From assembly GCF_025290835.2 (NCBI RefSeq), contig NZ_JAOCQD020000001.1, positions 248,001-312,000 of the forward strand: a stretch of DNA of 64,000 nt. Direction: 5' to 3'. The translations under genes and the position numbers were made by a program. Position 1 is the stretch's first letter. Each line of letters starts with the position of its first letter. The notes beneath the pieces are model-generated. The model saw only the letters and a list, made by a program, of their open reading frames with translations. It ran no database searches and was not told the origin of the DNA. This DNA is from Aquabacterium sp. OR-4. Its GTDB lineage: Bacteria; Pseudomonadota; Gammaproteobacteria; Burkholderiales; Burkholderiaceae_C. Positions 8,636-19,540 of the stretch are shown here, in pieces.

Positions 8636-9664
8636 TCAGTCGACCTTGGCGCCCGAGGTCTTCACCACCTTGGCCCACTTGGTGGTCTCGGCGCCGATCA
8701 TCGCGGCGAACTGCGCGCTGGTGATGCCGCTGGGAATCGCGCCCTGCGACTTCAGCCGCTCCTGCATGGCCGGGCTGGCCAGGGCCTTGGCGGTTTCCTG
8801 CTGCACGCGGGCCACCACGTCGGCCGGGGTGCCGGCCGGCGCCAGCAGGCCGAACCAGCTGCTGGCCTCGTAACCCTTGAGCGGCGCGCCGCCCACCTCT
8901 TCGACCGTGGGCACCTCGGGCAGCGCCTCCGAGCGCTTGGCGCTGGTCACTGCCAGGGCCTTGAGCCGGCCGCTCTTGATGTGCGGCAGGGCCGACGGCA
9001 GGTTGTCGAACATCAGGTCCATGTTGCCGGCGATCAGGTCGATCAGTGCCGGGCCCGAGCCGCGGTACGGAAAGTGCACCATGTAGCTGCCGGTGCTGGC
9101 CTTGAACAGCTCGCCGGCCAGGTGGATGGAGGTGCCGTTGCCCGAGCTGGCCATGTTCAGCTTGCCGGGGTTGGCCTTGGCCACGCGCACCAGATCGGCC
9201 ACGCTGGCGATGCCGTACTTCTGCGCATTGGCCGGGTTGATCACCAGCACATTGGGCACCCCGGCCACCAGTGTGACGGGCACGAAGTCCTTCACGTGGT
9301 CGTAGGGCATCTTGGGGTACAGCGAGGGATTGATGGCGTGCGTGCCCACCGTGCCCATCAGCAGGGTGTGGCCGTCGGCCGCGGCCTTGGCCACCTCGGC
9401 GGCGCCGCTGTTGCCGCCGGCACCGGGCTTGTTGTCCACCACGAAGGGCTGGCCGAAGGCCTTCTGCAGCTCGGGCGCCAGCGCGCGCGCCAGCAAGTCG
9501 GTGGTGCCGCCGGCGGCAAAGGGCACGACGATGCGCACCGGCCTGGCGGGCCAGGCGCTCTGGGCCTGCGACGGGGCAGGCGCCAGCGTGGTGGCGGCAA
9601 GGGCCAGCAGCGGCAGGGCCGGCAGCGTGGCAAGCGCCTGGCGGCGGCTGATCGAACGGGTCAT
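8636..9664 (-). CDS. Bug-family (TctC-type) periplasmic solute-binding protein
   Basis: A 342-residue tripartite tricarboxylate transporter substrate-binding receptor. The signal peptide has a twin-Arg-like SISRRQAL start and ends near SQAQS. Mature-protein signatures are [36 protein letters not shown] and the [18 protein letters not shown] segment. Bug proteins bind small carboxylates in the periplasm; most are orphans without adjacent TctAB, as here. GAGGAGA lies just upstream of the ATG. The ligand is not determinable. Confidence 0.93.
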   Translation of the reverse strand: MTRSISRRQALATLPALPLLALAATTLAPAPSQAQSAWPARPVRIVVPFAAGGTTDLLARALAPELQKAFGQPFVVDNKPGAGGNSGAAEVAKAAADGHTLLMGTVGTHAINPSLYPKMPYDHVKDFVPVTLVAGVPNVLVINPANAQKYGIASVADLVRVAKANPGKLNMASSGNGTSIHLAGELFKASTGSYMVHFPYRGSGPALIDLIAGNMDLMFDNLPSALPHIKSGRLKALAVTSAKRSEALPEVPTVEEVGGAPLKGYEASSWFGLLAPAGTPADVVARVQQETAKALASPAMQERLKSQGAIPSGITSAQFAAMIGAETTKWAKVVKTSGAKVD

Positions 9665-9770
9665 GCGTGTCTCCTCGGTCGGCGTGCCCGGCGGAGGCCG
9701 GGCCGGCGGCCCTTGTGGCGGGCTGCTGCCGCTGGAGTGTGCCGCAAGCCCTGCCGGCCGCCGCAGCCTC

Positions 9771-11468
<1,698 letters not shown>

Positions 11469-11473
11469 CGGAT

Positions 11474-12535
11474 TCACTCCAGCCCACGCAGCTTGGGGTC
11501 GAGCGCATCGCGCAGCGCATCGGCCATCAACGAGAACGCGGTGACGAACACCGCCATGAAGGCGGTGGCCGCCACCAGCTGCCACCAGTGGCCGAGGATC
11601 AGCTCGCTTTGCGCCTCCGACAGCATGGTGCCCCAGCTGACCTGGTCGATCGAGACGCCCAGGCCCAGGTACGACAGGATCACCTCGGCCTTGATGAAGC
11701 CCACCACCAGCAGGCCCATGCGCACCAGGATCACGTGGCTCACGTTGGGCAGGATGTGGCGGAACATGCGCCGCGCGCTGCTGGCGCCGATGGCCTCGGC
11801 GGCGCGCACGTACTCGCGGCTGCTGTGCTTCATGAACTCGGCGCGCACCTGGCGGTACAGGCCGGTCCAGCCGGTCAGGCCCAGGATGATGACCACGGTG
11901 TCGATGCCGCGGCCCAGCACCGCGGCAAAGGCGAAGATCAGCAGGATGCTGGGAATGGCCTCGAACACGTTGTAGAGCCACTCGAGCAGATCGCCCACCT
12001 TGCCGCCGAAGAAGCCCGACGCGGCGCCCAGCAGCGTGCCGATCAGCGTGGCCACCAGGGCCGCCGCCACGCCCACGAAGACCGAGATCTCGGTGCCCTT
12101 GATGGTCTTGGCCAGCACGTCGCGGCCCAGGCGGTCGCCGCCAAAGGGCAGGGTGTCGGCCTTCTTCACCTCGGTGGTGCTGTACTGCTTGGCGCGCTCG
12201 GTCCACTCGGCGTACTTGGGTGCCAGCGGGTCGATGGCCGTCAGGTCGACGTTGGGGCCCTTGGGCTGGGCGATGGTGGTCGCCGCCTCGGGCGGCGCGG
12301 CGCCCATGAAGCCCGGCCGGGCATTGGGCACGCCCACCTCGGCCTGCCAGCCGCTGGCCACCAGGCCCAGCGCCGCGGCGCCGATCAGTGCAAAGAAGCC
12401 CAGCACGATGGCCAGCGAGACCATGCCCACGCGGTCGGTCTTGAAGCGCCGCCAGGCGGCGTGCCACACGCCTTCAGACTGCTCGATGCCGGTGGCCGGT
12501 GCCACCACGTTCGGGGTCGACATCACCGCGCTCAC
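11474..12535 (-). CDS. Peptide ABC transporter permease (DppC/YejE type)
   Basis: A 353-residue inner-membrane permease. TM1 is at ~40-60, followed by a ~90-residue periplasmic loop, then the BPD-transport domain with EYVRAAEAIGASSARRMFRHILPNV, the EAA loop that contacts the ATPase. I start at the GTG overlapping the upstream permease stop (GTGA), which suggests translational coupling; an ATG 12 nt downstream is the alternative. It works with the other permease, the dual ATPase and one or more of the divergent solute-binding proteins. Confidence 0.92.
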   Translation of the reverse strand: MSAVMSTPNVVAPATGIEQSEGVWHAAWRRFKTDRVGMVSLAIVLGFFALIGAAALGLVASGWQAEVGVPNARPGFMGAAPPEAATTIAQPKGPNVDLTAIDPLAPKYAEWTERAKQYSTTEVKKADTLPFGGDRLGRDVLAKTIKGTEISVFVGVAAALVATLIGTLLGAASGFFGGKVGDLLEWLYNVFEAIPSILLIFAFAAVLGRGIDTVVIILGLTGWTGLYRQVRAEFMKHSSREYVRAAEAIGASSARRMFRHILPNVSHVILVRMGLLVVGFIKAEVILSYLGLGVSIDQVSWGTMLSEAQSELILGHWWQLVAATAFMAVFVTAFSLMADALRDALDPKLRGLE

Positions 12536-13470
12536 TTCAGCACCACCCGCGGATCGACTGCCTTGAAGGCCAGATCGGTGAGCAGGTTGATCACCATGGT
12601 CAAGACCGCCAGGTACACGGTGACCGCCTGGATCACCGGGTAGTCACTGCGGTTGACGGCCAGCAGCACCTCGCGGCCCAGGCCCGGGATGGAGAAGAAG
12701 GTCTCGATCAGGAACGAGCCCAGAAACACCCCCGGCAGCAGCAGGCCCACGTTGGTGAGGATGGGGATCATGGCGTTGCGCAGCACATGCTTGAACAGCA
12801 CCACGCCCTCGCCCAGGCCCTTGGCGCGGGCGGTGCGCACATAGTCGTGGCCCAGCTCGTCGAGCAGGAAGCTGCGGTACAGCCGGGTCTGCGGGGCCAG
12901 GCCCACCATCACCGCCAGCAGCGCCGGCAGCGGCACATAGGTGATCAGGTTGGTCCACACGCTGTCGCCCCAGCCCTGCACCGGAAACCAGCCCAGCTGG
13001 AACCCGAACAGGTACTGCCCGACGATGATGTAGACCAGGAAGCTGATCGACAGCGCGATGGTGGTCACCACCATCAGCGTGCGGTCGACCAGCGAGCCGC
13101 GGCGGTAGGCCACCCACATCGCGATGGGCAGTGCCAGCACCACCTCCATCGCCAGGATCGGCAGCATCACGGTCAGCGTGGCCGGCATGCGCGTGGCGAA
13201 CAACTGGCTCACCGCCTCGTTGGTGGCCCAGCTCTTGCCCCAGTCGAAGGTGACGATGCCCTTCAGGAAGATGCCCAGCTGCACGTACCAGGGGTCGTTG
13301 AGACCGAGCTGGTCGCGGATCGCCTCGATCTGCTGCTGCGTGGCGTTCAGGCCACCGAGGATCTCGGCGGGGTCGCCGCCAAAGAACTTGAACAGAAAAA
13401 ACACCAGCAGCACGACGCCCGCCATGGTCGGGACCATCTGCCACAGGCGCCGGATCAGATAAGCCAGCAT
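12532..13470 (-). CDS. Peptide ABC transporter permease (DppB/YejB type)
   Basis: A 312-residue permease starting MLAYLIRRLWQMVPTMAGV, the typical DppB/OppB N-terminus, with six membrane segments and the EAA loop DYVRTARAKGLGEGVVLFKHVLRNA at ~205-230. At 312 residues it is shorter than E. coli YejB and nearer the DppB size. It is first in the minus-strand permease-permease-ATPase operon and overlaps the next permease by 4 nt. Confidence 0.93.
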   Translation of the reverse strand: MLAYLIRRLWQMVPTMAGVVLLVFFLFKFFGGDPAEILGGLNATQQQIEAIRDQLGLNDPWYVQLGIFLKGIVTFDWGKSWATNEAVSQLFATRMPATLTVMLPILAMEVVLALPIAMWVAYRRGSLVDRTLMVVTTIALSISFLVYIIVGQYLFGFQLGWFPVQGWGDSVWTNLITYVPLPALLAVMVGLAPQTRLYRSFLLDELGHDYVRTARAKGLGEGVVLFKHVLRNAMIPILTNVGLLLPGVFLGSFLIETFFSIPGLGREVLLAVNRSDYPVIQAVTVYLAVLTMVINLLTDLAFKAVDPRVVLK

Positions 13471-13915
13471 CGGTGAGCACTCTCCCAGCGCCCGGCGGAT
13501 GCCGGACCCTGTCGACAAGACAAGGGGCGCGCGCAGGCTTGTGGCCTGCCGTGGCGCCCCGGATTTCCAAGATGCGCGAGTGTAGGGGGGCTGCAGCACA
13601 GCGCCGCCCCGCGTTTCCCCCCGGCTGGCGGGGGCCGGGCCACCGCGCAACCGGATGCCACCCGCACCCGCCGCGGCGCTGGTGTGCAAGTCGCGTGCCG
13701 CGGCGCGGCGCACCAGCGGTGGGCACGGCAGGGGCGCAGGGCGGGCGCCGCGCCACGCGCCGGTGCCCCGCGCAGGCATGGGGTCGATCGTGATGCGGCA
13801 CGCCGGCACGCGCCGCTAGACTGCGCGCTTCGTCTCATCCGACCACGCGGCCAGGGCGGGGGCACCACCCCTTGCACAATCCTTGCAGATCCCGGCGCCG
13901 CATCTCCCGAAGCCG
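13471..13915. other. Divergent intergenic region of the peptide transporter locus
   Basis: 445 bp between the minus-strand permease operon and the plus-strand binding-protein genes; promoters for both must lie here. A nested stem-loop (outer GGGGCGC/GCGCCCC at 13524-13530 and 13554-13560, inner GCAGGC/GCCTGC at 13533-13549) would fall in the permease mRNA leader. TAGACT near 13816 is a possible -10 for the plus strand. No protein gene is seen. Confidence 0.45.
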
Positions 13916-15823
13916 ATGAAGCCTCGTCTCCTGTCTTGCAGCCCGCGCATCCGGCGCGCGCTGCTGGCCCTGCCCATGGTGGCGGGCCTGCTGTCGATCT
14001 CTGCCCATGCCGCCGGCCCCACGGCGCCGGCCTCGGGTGCCGGTGCCGGTGCCACTGCCCACGGCGGCGCGGCGTCGCAGCCGGGCCGGGCCGCGCCCAA
14101 GGTGCTGCGCTACGCCTTCCGCGTGGCCGAGACCGGCTTCGACCCGGCGCAGATCTCCGACCTGTACTCGCGCATCGTCGTGGCCAACATGCTCGAGGCG
14201 CCGCTGGCCTACGACTACCTGGCGCGTCCGGCCAAGGTGGTGCCGCGCACGGCTGCCGCGCTGCCCGAGGCCAGTGACGACTTCAAGCGCTGGGTGTTCC
14301 GCATCCGGCCCGGCATCTACTTTGCCGACGATCCGGCCTTCAAGGGCCAGCGCCGCGAGCTCACCGCGGCCGACTACGTCTACTCGGTCAAGCGCCACTA
14401 CGACCCGGTGCAGAAAAGCCCCAGCCTGTTCCAGCTGGAGGGCATGCAGATCCTCGGGCTGGGCGCGCTGCGCCAGAAGGCGCTGCAGAGCAAGCAGCCG
14501 TTTGACTACGACAGCGAGGCCGAAGGCCTGCGCGTGCTCGACCGCTACAGCTTCGAGCTGCGCCTGGCCGCACCGGCGCCGCGCCTGCCCTATGTGTTTG
14601 CCGACGCCGGCACCATGGGCGCGGTGGCACGCGAGGTGATCGAGGCCTACCCCGGCAAGGCCATGGAGCACCCGGTGGGCACGGGGGCCTTCAGGCTGGC
14701 GCGCTGGGCCCGCGCCTCGCGCATCGTGCTCGAGCGCAACCCCGGCTACCGCGAGGAGTTCTTCGACGCCCAGCCCGCCGCCGATGACGCCACCGGTCAG
14801 GCCATCCTGGCCCGCCTGAAGGGCCGACGGCTGCCGATGGTCGACCGCGTGGAGGTCAGCATCATCGACGAGAACCAGCCGCGCTGGCTGGCCTATCTGA
14901 ACGGCGAGCACGACATGCTCGACCGCCTGCCCGAAGATTTTTCGGGCCTGGCCGTGCCCAATGGCCGGCTGGCGCCGCACCTGGTGCGCAAGGGCATCCA
15001 GATGGAGCGCGTGCCGGCGGTGGACGCCACGTTCACCTTCTTCAACGTGGCGCATCCGCTGGTGGGCGGGCTCACGCCCGACAAGGTGGCGCTGCGCCGC
15101 GCGCTGGCCCTGTCCTACGACAGCCAGGCCGAGATCGACCTGGTGCGCCGCGGCCAGGCCATCGTGGCGCAAAGCATGCTACCGCCGATGGTGAGCGGCC
15201 ACGACGCCACGCTGCGCACCGAGATGAGCGAACACAGCGTGGCCCGCGCCAAGGCCCTGCTCGACCTGTACGGCTACACCGACAAGAACGGCGACGGCCT
15301 GCGCGACCTGCCCGACGGCAAGCCCCTGGTGCTGGAGTACACCAGCCAGCCCGACCAGCAGAGCAAGCAGCTGCAGGAGCTGTGGCGCAAGGCCATGGGC
15401 GGCATTGGCGTGAAGATCGAGTTCAAGACCGCCAAGTGGCCCGAGAACCTGAAGGCCAGCCGCGCCGGCAAGCTGATGATGTGGGGCGTGGCCTGGGGCG
15501 GCGTGAGTCCTGACGGCGGCTACTTTCTTGACCTGATGAACGGCGCGGCCATCGGCCAGTCGAACCACTCGCGCATCAACCTGCCGGCCATCAACACGCT
15601 GCTGGCGCGCATCCAGGTGCTGCCCGACGGCGCCGAGCGCGAGGCGCTGATGCGCGAGGTGGCGCTGCTGGGCGTGGCCTACATGCCCTACAAGGTGAAC
15701 ACCCACCGCATCCTCACCGACCTGATGCACCCGCAGGTGGTGGGCTACCGCCGCCACCCGTTCATGCGCGAGTTCTGGCGCTACGTCGACATCGACACCG
15801 CTGTTTTGGAGAAGTCCCGATGA
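13916..15823 (+). CDS. Peptide/family 5 extracellular solute-binding protein, paralog 1
   Basis: A 635-residue periplasmic binding protein. The signal peptide has basic RIRRALLALPMVAGLL and cleavage near AHAAG. The SBP_bac_5 pattern includes RYAFRVAETGFDPAQI, DYVYSVKRHYDPV, HPVGTGAFRLARW and DKNGDGLRDLPDG. It captures oligopeptides or similar ligands for the ABC permeases encoded divergently. ATG 13916 is preferred because the signal peptide begins there. Its stop overlaps the next paralog (ATGA). It is the first of three tandem paralogs. Confidence 0.9.
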   Translation: MKPRLLSCSPRIRRALLALPMVAGLLSISAHAAGPTAPASGAGAGATAHGGAASQPGRAAPKVLRYAFRVAETGFDPAQISDLYSRIVVANMLEAPLAYDYLARPAKVVPRTAAALPEASDDFKRWVFRIRPGIYFADDPAFKGQRRELTAADYVYSVKRHYDPVQKSPSLFQLEGMQILGLGALRQKALQSKQPFDYDSEAEGLRVLDRYSFELRLAAPAPRLPYVFADAGTMGAVAREVIEAYPGKAMEHPVGTGAFRLARWARASRIVLERNPGYREEFFDAQPAADDATGQAILARLKGRRLPMVDRVEVSIIDENQPRWLAYLNGEHDMLDRLPEDFSGLAVPNGRLAPHLVRKGIQMERVPAVDATFTFFNVAHPLVGGLTPDKVALRRALALSYDSQAEIDLVRRGQAIVAQSMLPPMVSGHDATLRTEMSEHSVARAKALLDLYGYTDKNGDGLRDLPDGKPLVLEYTSQPDQQSKQLQELWRKAMGGIGVKIEFKTAKWPENLKASRAGKLMMWGVAWGGVSPDGGYFLDLMNGAAIGQSNHSRINLPAINTLLARIQVLPDGAEREALMREVALLGVAYMPYKVNTHRILTDLMHPQVVGYRRHPFMREFWRYVDIDTAVLEKSR

Positions 15824-17724
15824 GCCGCCGCAGCCTGCCCCCGTCGCAACGCACGCGCCGCCGCCTGCTGGCCGCCCTCGGCCTGATGACCGGTGGCGCC
15901 ACGATGGCCGCCGCCGCGGCGCGGGCGGCCAGCGCGCCCGCTGCATCGTCTGCCGCAGCGGCCGCCAGCACGCCGGGCGGCGCCGCACAGAAGGTGCTGC
16001 GCCTGCCGCTGCGCAACCCCGAGACCAGCCTCGACCCGGCGCGCATCGTCGACACCTACTCGCGCGCCGTCACCGAGCACATCTACGAGGCGCTGTACGG
16101 CTACGACCACCTGGCGCGCCCGCCCAAGATCCGCCCGCTGGCCGCCGACGGCATGCCCGAGCACAACGCCGACTTCACGGTCTGGACGGTGAAGCTCAAG
16201 CCCGGCCAGTTCTACGCGCCCGATGCGGCCTTCAAGGGCCAGAAGCGGCCGCTGCGCGCGGCGGATTTCGTCTACGCGCTCAAGCGCTTCGTCGACCCCG
16301 AGAACAAGAGCCCGCTGTTCGGCAGCATGCTGGAGACCGGCTACAAGGGCCTGGCCGGCCTGCGCGACGAGGCGCTCAAAAGCAAGAAGCCCTTCGACTA
16401 CGACAAGCCCATCGAGGGCATGCAGGCGCTGGACGACAACACCCTGCGCTTCGTGCTCGAGCGGCCCAGCCCGCGCTTCATGCAGGACCTGTGCAACAGC
16501 GACCTGTTCGGCGGCATTGCGCGCGAGGTGGTCGAGTTCTACGGCGACAAGATCATCGAGCACCCGGTGGGCACCGGCCCCTACCGCGTGGTGCAGTGGC
16601 GGCGCTCGTCCTTCATCGCGCTGGAGCGCAACCCGCACTACCGCGAGCGCTATTACGAGGCCGACCCGGCGCCCGACGATGCCGAAGGCCAGGCCATGCT
16701 GGCACGCTTCAAGGGCCGGCGCATCCCGATGATCGACCGGGTGGAGCTGTCGGTGATCGAGGAGAGCCAGCCGCGCTGGCTGTCCTTCCTGAACACCCAG
16801 GTCGATGCGCTGGCCACCACGGCCAGCGAGATGCCGATCGACTTCGTCAACATCGCCATGCCCGGCGGCAAGGTGGCGCCCAACCTGGCCAAGCGCGGCG
16901 TGCAGGGCGTTCGCACGCTCAATGCCGATTGCGGCTTCACCTTCTTCAACATGGAAGACCCGGTGGTGGGCGGCTACACGGCCGACAAGGTGGCGCTGCG
17001 CCGCGCCATCGGCCTGGGCATCGACGTGCAGCGCGAGATCCGCCTGGCGCGGCGCGGCCAGGCGATTCCGGCGCAGTCGATGCTGCTGCCCCATACCAGC
17101 GGCTACGACCCGGCGTTCAAGAGCGAGAACGGTGACTACGACCCGGCGCGCGCCCGCGCCCTGCTCGACACCTACGGCTATGTCGACCGCAATGGCGACG
17201 GCTGGCGCGAGCTGCCCGACGGCAGCCCGCTGGAGCTGGAGGTGGCCACCCAGCCCGACCAGATCAACCGCCAGTTCGACGAGCTGTGGAAGAAGAACAT
17301 GAACGCGCTGGGCCTGCGCGTGCGCTTCAAGATCGGCAAGTTCCCCGAGAACCTGAAAGCCGCGCGAGCCGGCAGGCTGCAGGTGTGGATGCTGGGCTCG
17401 TCGGCCGACCGGCTGGACGGCCAGAGCTCGATGGCGCGGCTGTACGGGCCGCAGTCGGCCGGGCAGAACATGGCGCGCTTCAAGCATGCGCGCTACGACG
17501 AGTTGTATGACCGCATCAAGGTGCTGCCCGACGGCCCCGAGCGCGAGGCGCTGATTTTGGAGGCCAAGAAGATCGCCGTGGCCTACATGCCGCAGAAGAT
17601 CCATGTGCACCGCTTCTCCAACGACCTGCTGCACCCCTGGGTGGTGGGCTACCGGCGCCCGGTCTACAACTGGGAGTGGTGGCACCTCGTCGACATCGAC
17701 GAAAGCAAGCGCCCGAGGGCCTGA
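15820..17724 (+). CDS. Peptide/family 5 extracellular solute-binding protein, paralog 2
   Basis: 634 residues, clearly homologous end to end with its neighbours (NPETSLDPARI, DFVYALKRFVDPE, HPVGTGPYRVVQW, DRNGDGWRELPDG). The N-terminus TRRRLLAALGLMTGG resembles a Tat signal, followed by a ~30-residue Ala-rich linker. It overlaps paralog 1 by 4 nt and precedes paralog 3 by 1 nt, so all three are likely translated from one mRNA. Ligand unknown. Confidence 0.9.
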   Translation: MSRRSLPPSQRTRRRLLAALGLMTGGATMAAAAARAASAPAASSAAAAASTPGGAAQKVLRLPLRNPETSLDPARIVDTYSRAVTEHIYEALYGYDHLARPPKIRPLAADGMPEHNADFTVWTVKLKPGQFYAPDAAFKGQKRPLRAADFVYALKRFVDPENKSPLFGSMLETGYKGLAGLRDEALKSKKPFDYDKPIEGMQALDDNTLRFVLERPSPRFMQDLCNSDLFGGIAREVVEFYGDKIIEHPVGTGPYRVVQWRRSSFIALERNPHYRERYYEADPAPDDAEGQAMLARFKGRRIPMIDRVELSVIEESQPRWLSFLNTQVDALATTASEMPIDFVNIAMPGGKVAPNLAKRGVQGVRTLNADCGFTFFNMEDPVVGGYTADKVALRRAIGLGIDVQREIRLARRGQAIPAQSMLLPHTSGYDPAFKSENGDYDPARARALLDTYGYVDRNGDGWRELPDGSPLELEVATQPDQINRQFDELWKKNMNALGLRVRFKIGKFPENLKAARAGRLQVWMLGSSADRLDGQSSMARLYGPQSAGQNMARFKHARYDELYDRIKVLPDGPEREALILEAKKIAVAYMPQKIHVHRFSNDLLHPWVVGYRRPVYNWEWWHLVDIDESKRPRA

Positions 17725-17725
17725 G

Positions 17726-19540
17726 ATGGATCCCCAGGCGCGGCGCCGCTGGCTGCAAGGCCTGGCCCTGGGAGCCTCGGCGGCCGCGCTGCCGGTGCCG
17801 GCCGGCGCCCGGCCCGGCCGCAAGGTGCTGCGCCTGGCCCAGCAAGCGCCCGAGACCGGCTTCGACCCGGCGCAGATCAACAGCGACTACTACTCGGCCA
17901 CGCTGATCGCGCAGATGCTGGAGCCGCCGCTGGGCTACGACTACCTGGCGCTGCCGGCCCGCCTGGTGCCGCGCACCGCCGTGGCGCTGCCCGAGGCCTC
18001 GGCCGACCACCGGGTCTTCACGCTGCGCATCCGGCCGGGCATCTTCTACAGCGACGATCCAGCCTTCGGCGGCCGGCCGCGCGAGCTGGTGGCGGCCGAC
18101 TACGTCTACGCCATCAAGCGCTTCTTCGACCCGCAGCACAAATCGGGCGACCTTTACCAGTTCGAGGCGCTGAAGCTGCCGGGCATGGCCGCGCTGCGCG
18201 AGCGGGCGCTGCGCGACAAGGCGCCGTTCGACTACGACAGCCAGGTGGAAGGCCTGCGCACGCTGGACCGCTACACGCTGCGCTTCACGCTGGGCGCGCC
18301 CGACCCGCGGTTTCCGTTCATGCTGGCCACCGTGTACTGCAGCCCGATCGCGCGCGAGGTGGTGGCGCACTACGGTGCGGCGCAGATGGGCGCGCACCCG
18401 GTGGGCACCGGCGCCTTTCGCCTCAAGCGCTGGCTGCGCGGCTCGCGCATCGAGCTCGAGCGCTCGCCCGGCTTTCGCGGCGAGGTCTACCAGGGGCAGC
18501 CCGCCGCGCAGCCGCTGCAGCAGGCCCTGGCGGCCGACCTGGCCGGCCAGCGCCTGCCGCGCGTGGACGAGGTGGTGGTGGAGGTGGTCGAGGAAGAGCA
18601 GCCACGCTGGCTGGGCTTTCTGAACGGCCGCTACCACCAGCTGCAGGTGCCCTACGGCCTGGTGCCCAGCGTGGCGCCACGCGGCGAGCTGGCGCCCTAC
18701 CTGGTGCAGCGCGGTGTGCAGATGCAGCGCCAGCCGCTGGCCGACATGGGCATGAGCTACTTCACGATGACCCATCCGGTGGTGGGCGGCTACACGCCCG
18801 AGAAGGTGGCGCTGCGCCGCGCGGTGGCGCTGGGCTTCGACCAGGCCGGCTACATCCGCCATGTGCTGGGTGGCCAGGCCATCATCGGCCAGTCGCTGAT
18901 CGGGCCCTTCACCTCGGGCTACGACCCGGCCTACAAAAGCGAGATGGGCGACCACGACCCGGCGCGCGCCAAGGCCCTGCTCGACGCCTATGGCTATGTG
19001 GACCGCAACGGCGACGGCTGGCGCGAGATGCCCGACGGCTCGCCGCTGGTGCTGGAGAAGGCCAGCCTGAGCACCCAGCGCGACCGCCTGGCCAACGAGG
19101 TGTGGAAGCGCTCGATGGACCGCATCGGCGTGCGCATCAGCTTTCGCATCAGCACCTGGAGCGAGCTGCTCAAGCTCACCCGCAGCGGCACGCTGATGAT
19201 GTGGGGCTTTGCCTGGAGCGCGAGCTCGCCCGACGGCGGCTTTTTTCTTGACACCGCCTACGGCCCGAACGCCGGCGAATCCAACGACAGCCGCTTTGCG
19301 TTGCCAGCCTACGACCGCCTGGTGGAACGCCAGAAGCGCCTGCCCGACGGCCCCGAGCGCGAGGCGGTGATGCGCGAGGCCAAGAACCTGCTGGCCGCCT
19401 ACATGCCCTACAAGGTGCACGGCCACCGCATCGTCACCGATGTGCTGAAGGCCGGCACGCGCGGATACTGGCGCCACCCCTTCATGCGCGACACCTGGCG
19501 CTACATCGATGTCCCTGCCGACGACGGGCCAGCGGCCTGA
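17726..19540 (+). CDS. Peptide/family 5 extracellular solute-binding protein, paralog 3
   Basis: 604 residues, closest in pattern to paralog 1 (QAPETGFDPAQI, RLVPRTAVALPEAS, IRPGIFYSDDPAFGG). The N-terminus RRRWLQGLALGASAAAL is a short Tat-like signal. ATG 17726 directly follows the preceding stop. Its 3' end overlaps the proposed acetoacetyl-CoA ligase start by 32 nt. The small membrane-proximal difference from paralogs 1 and 2 is the lack of an Ala-rich spacer after the signal. Confidence 0.9.
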   Translation: MDPQARRRWLQGLALGASAAALPVPAGARPGRKVLRLAQQAPETGFDPAQINSDYYSATLIAQMLEPPLGYDYLALPARLVPRTAVALPEASADHRVFTLRIRPGIFYSDDPAFGGRPRELVAADYVYAIKRFFDPQHKSGDLYQFEALKLPGMAALRERALRDKAPFDYDSQVEGLRTLDRYTLRFTLGAPDPRFPFMLATVYCSPIAREVVAHYGAAQMGAHPVGTGAFRLKRWLRGSRIELERSPGFRGEVYQGQPAAQPLQQALAADLAGQRLPRVDEVVVEVVEEEQPRWLGFLNGRYHQLQVPYGLVPSVAPRGELAPYLVQRGVQMQRQPLADMGMSYFTMTHPVVGGYTPEKVALRRAVALGFDQAGYIRHVLGGQAIIGQSLIGPFTSGYDPAYKSEMGDHDPARAKALLDAYGYVDRNGDGWREMPDGSPLVLEKASLSTQRDRLANEVWKRSMDRIGVRISFRISTWSELLKLTRSGTLMMWGFAWSASSPDGGFFLDTAYGPNAGESNDSRFALPAYDRLVERQKRLPDGPEREAVMREAKNLLAAYMPYKVHGHRIVTDVLKAGTRGYWRHPFMRDTWRYIDVPADDGPAA

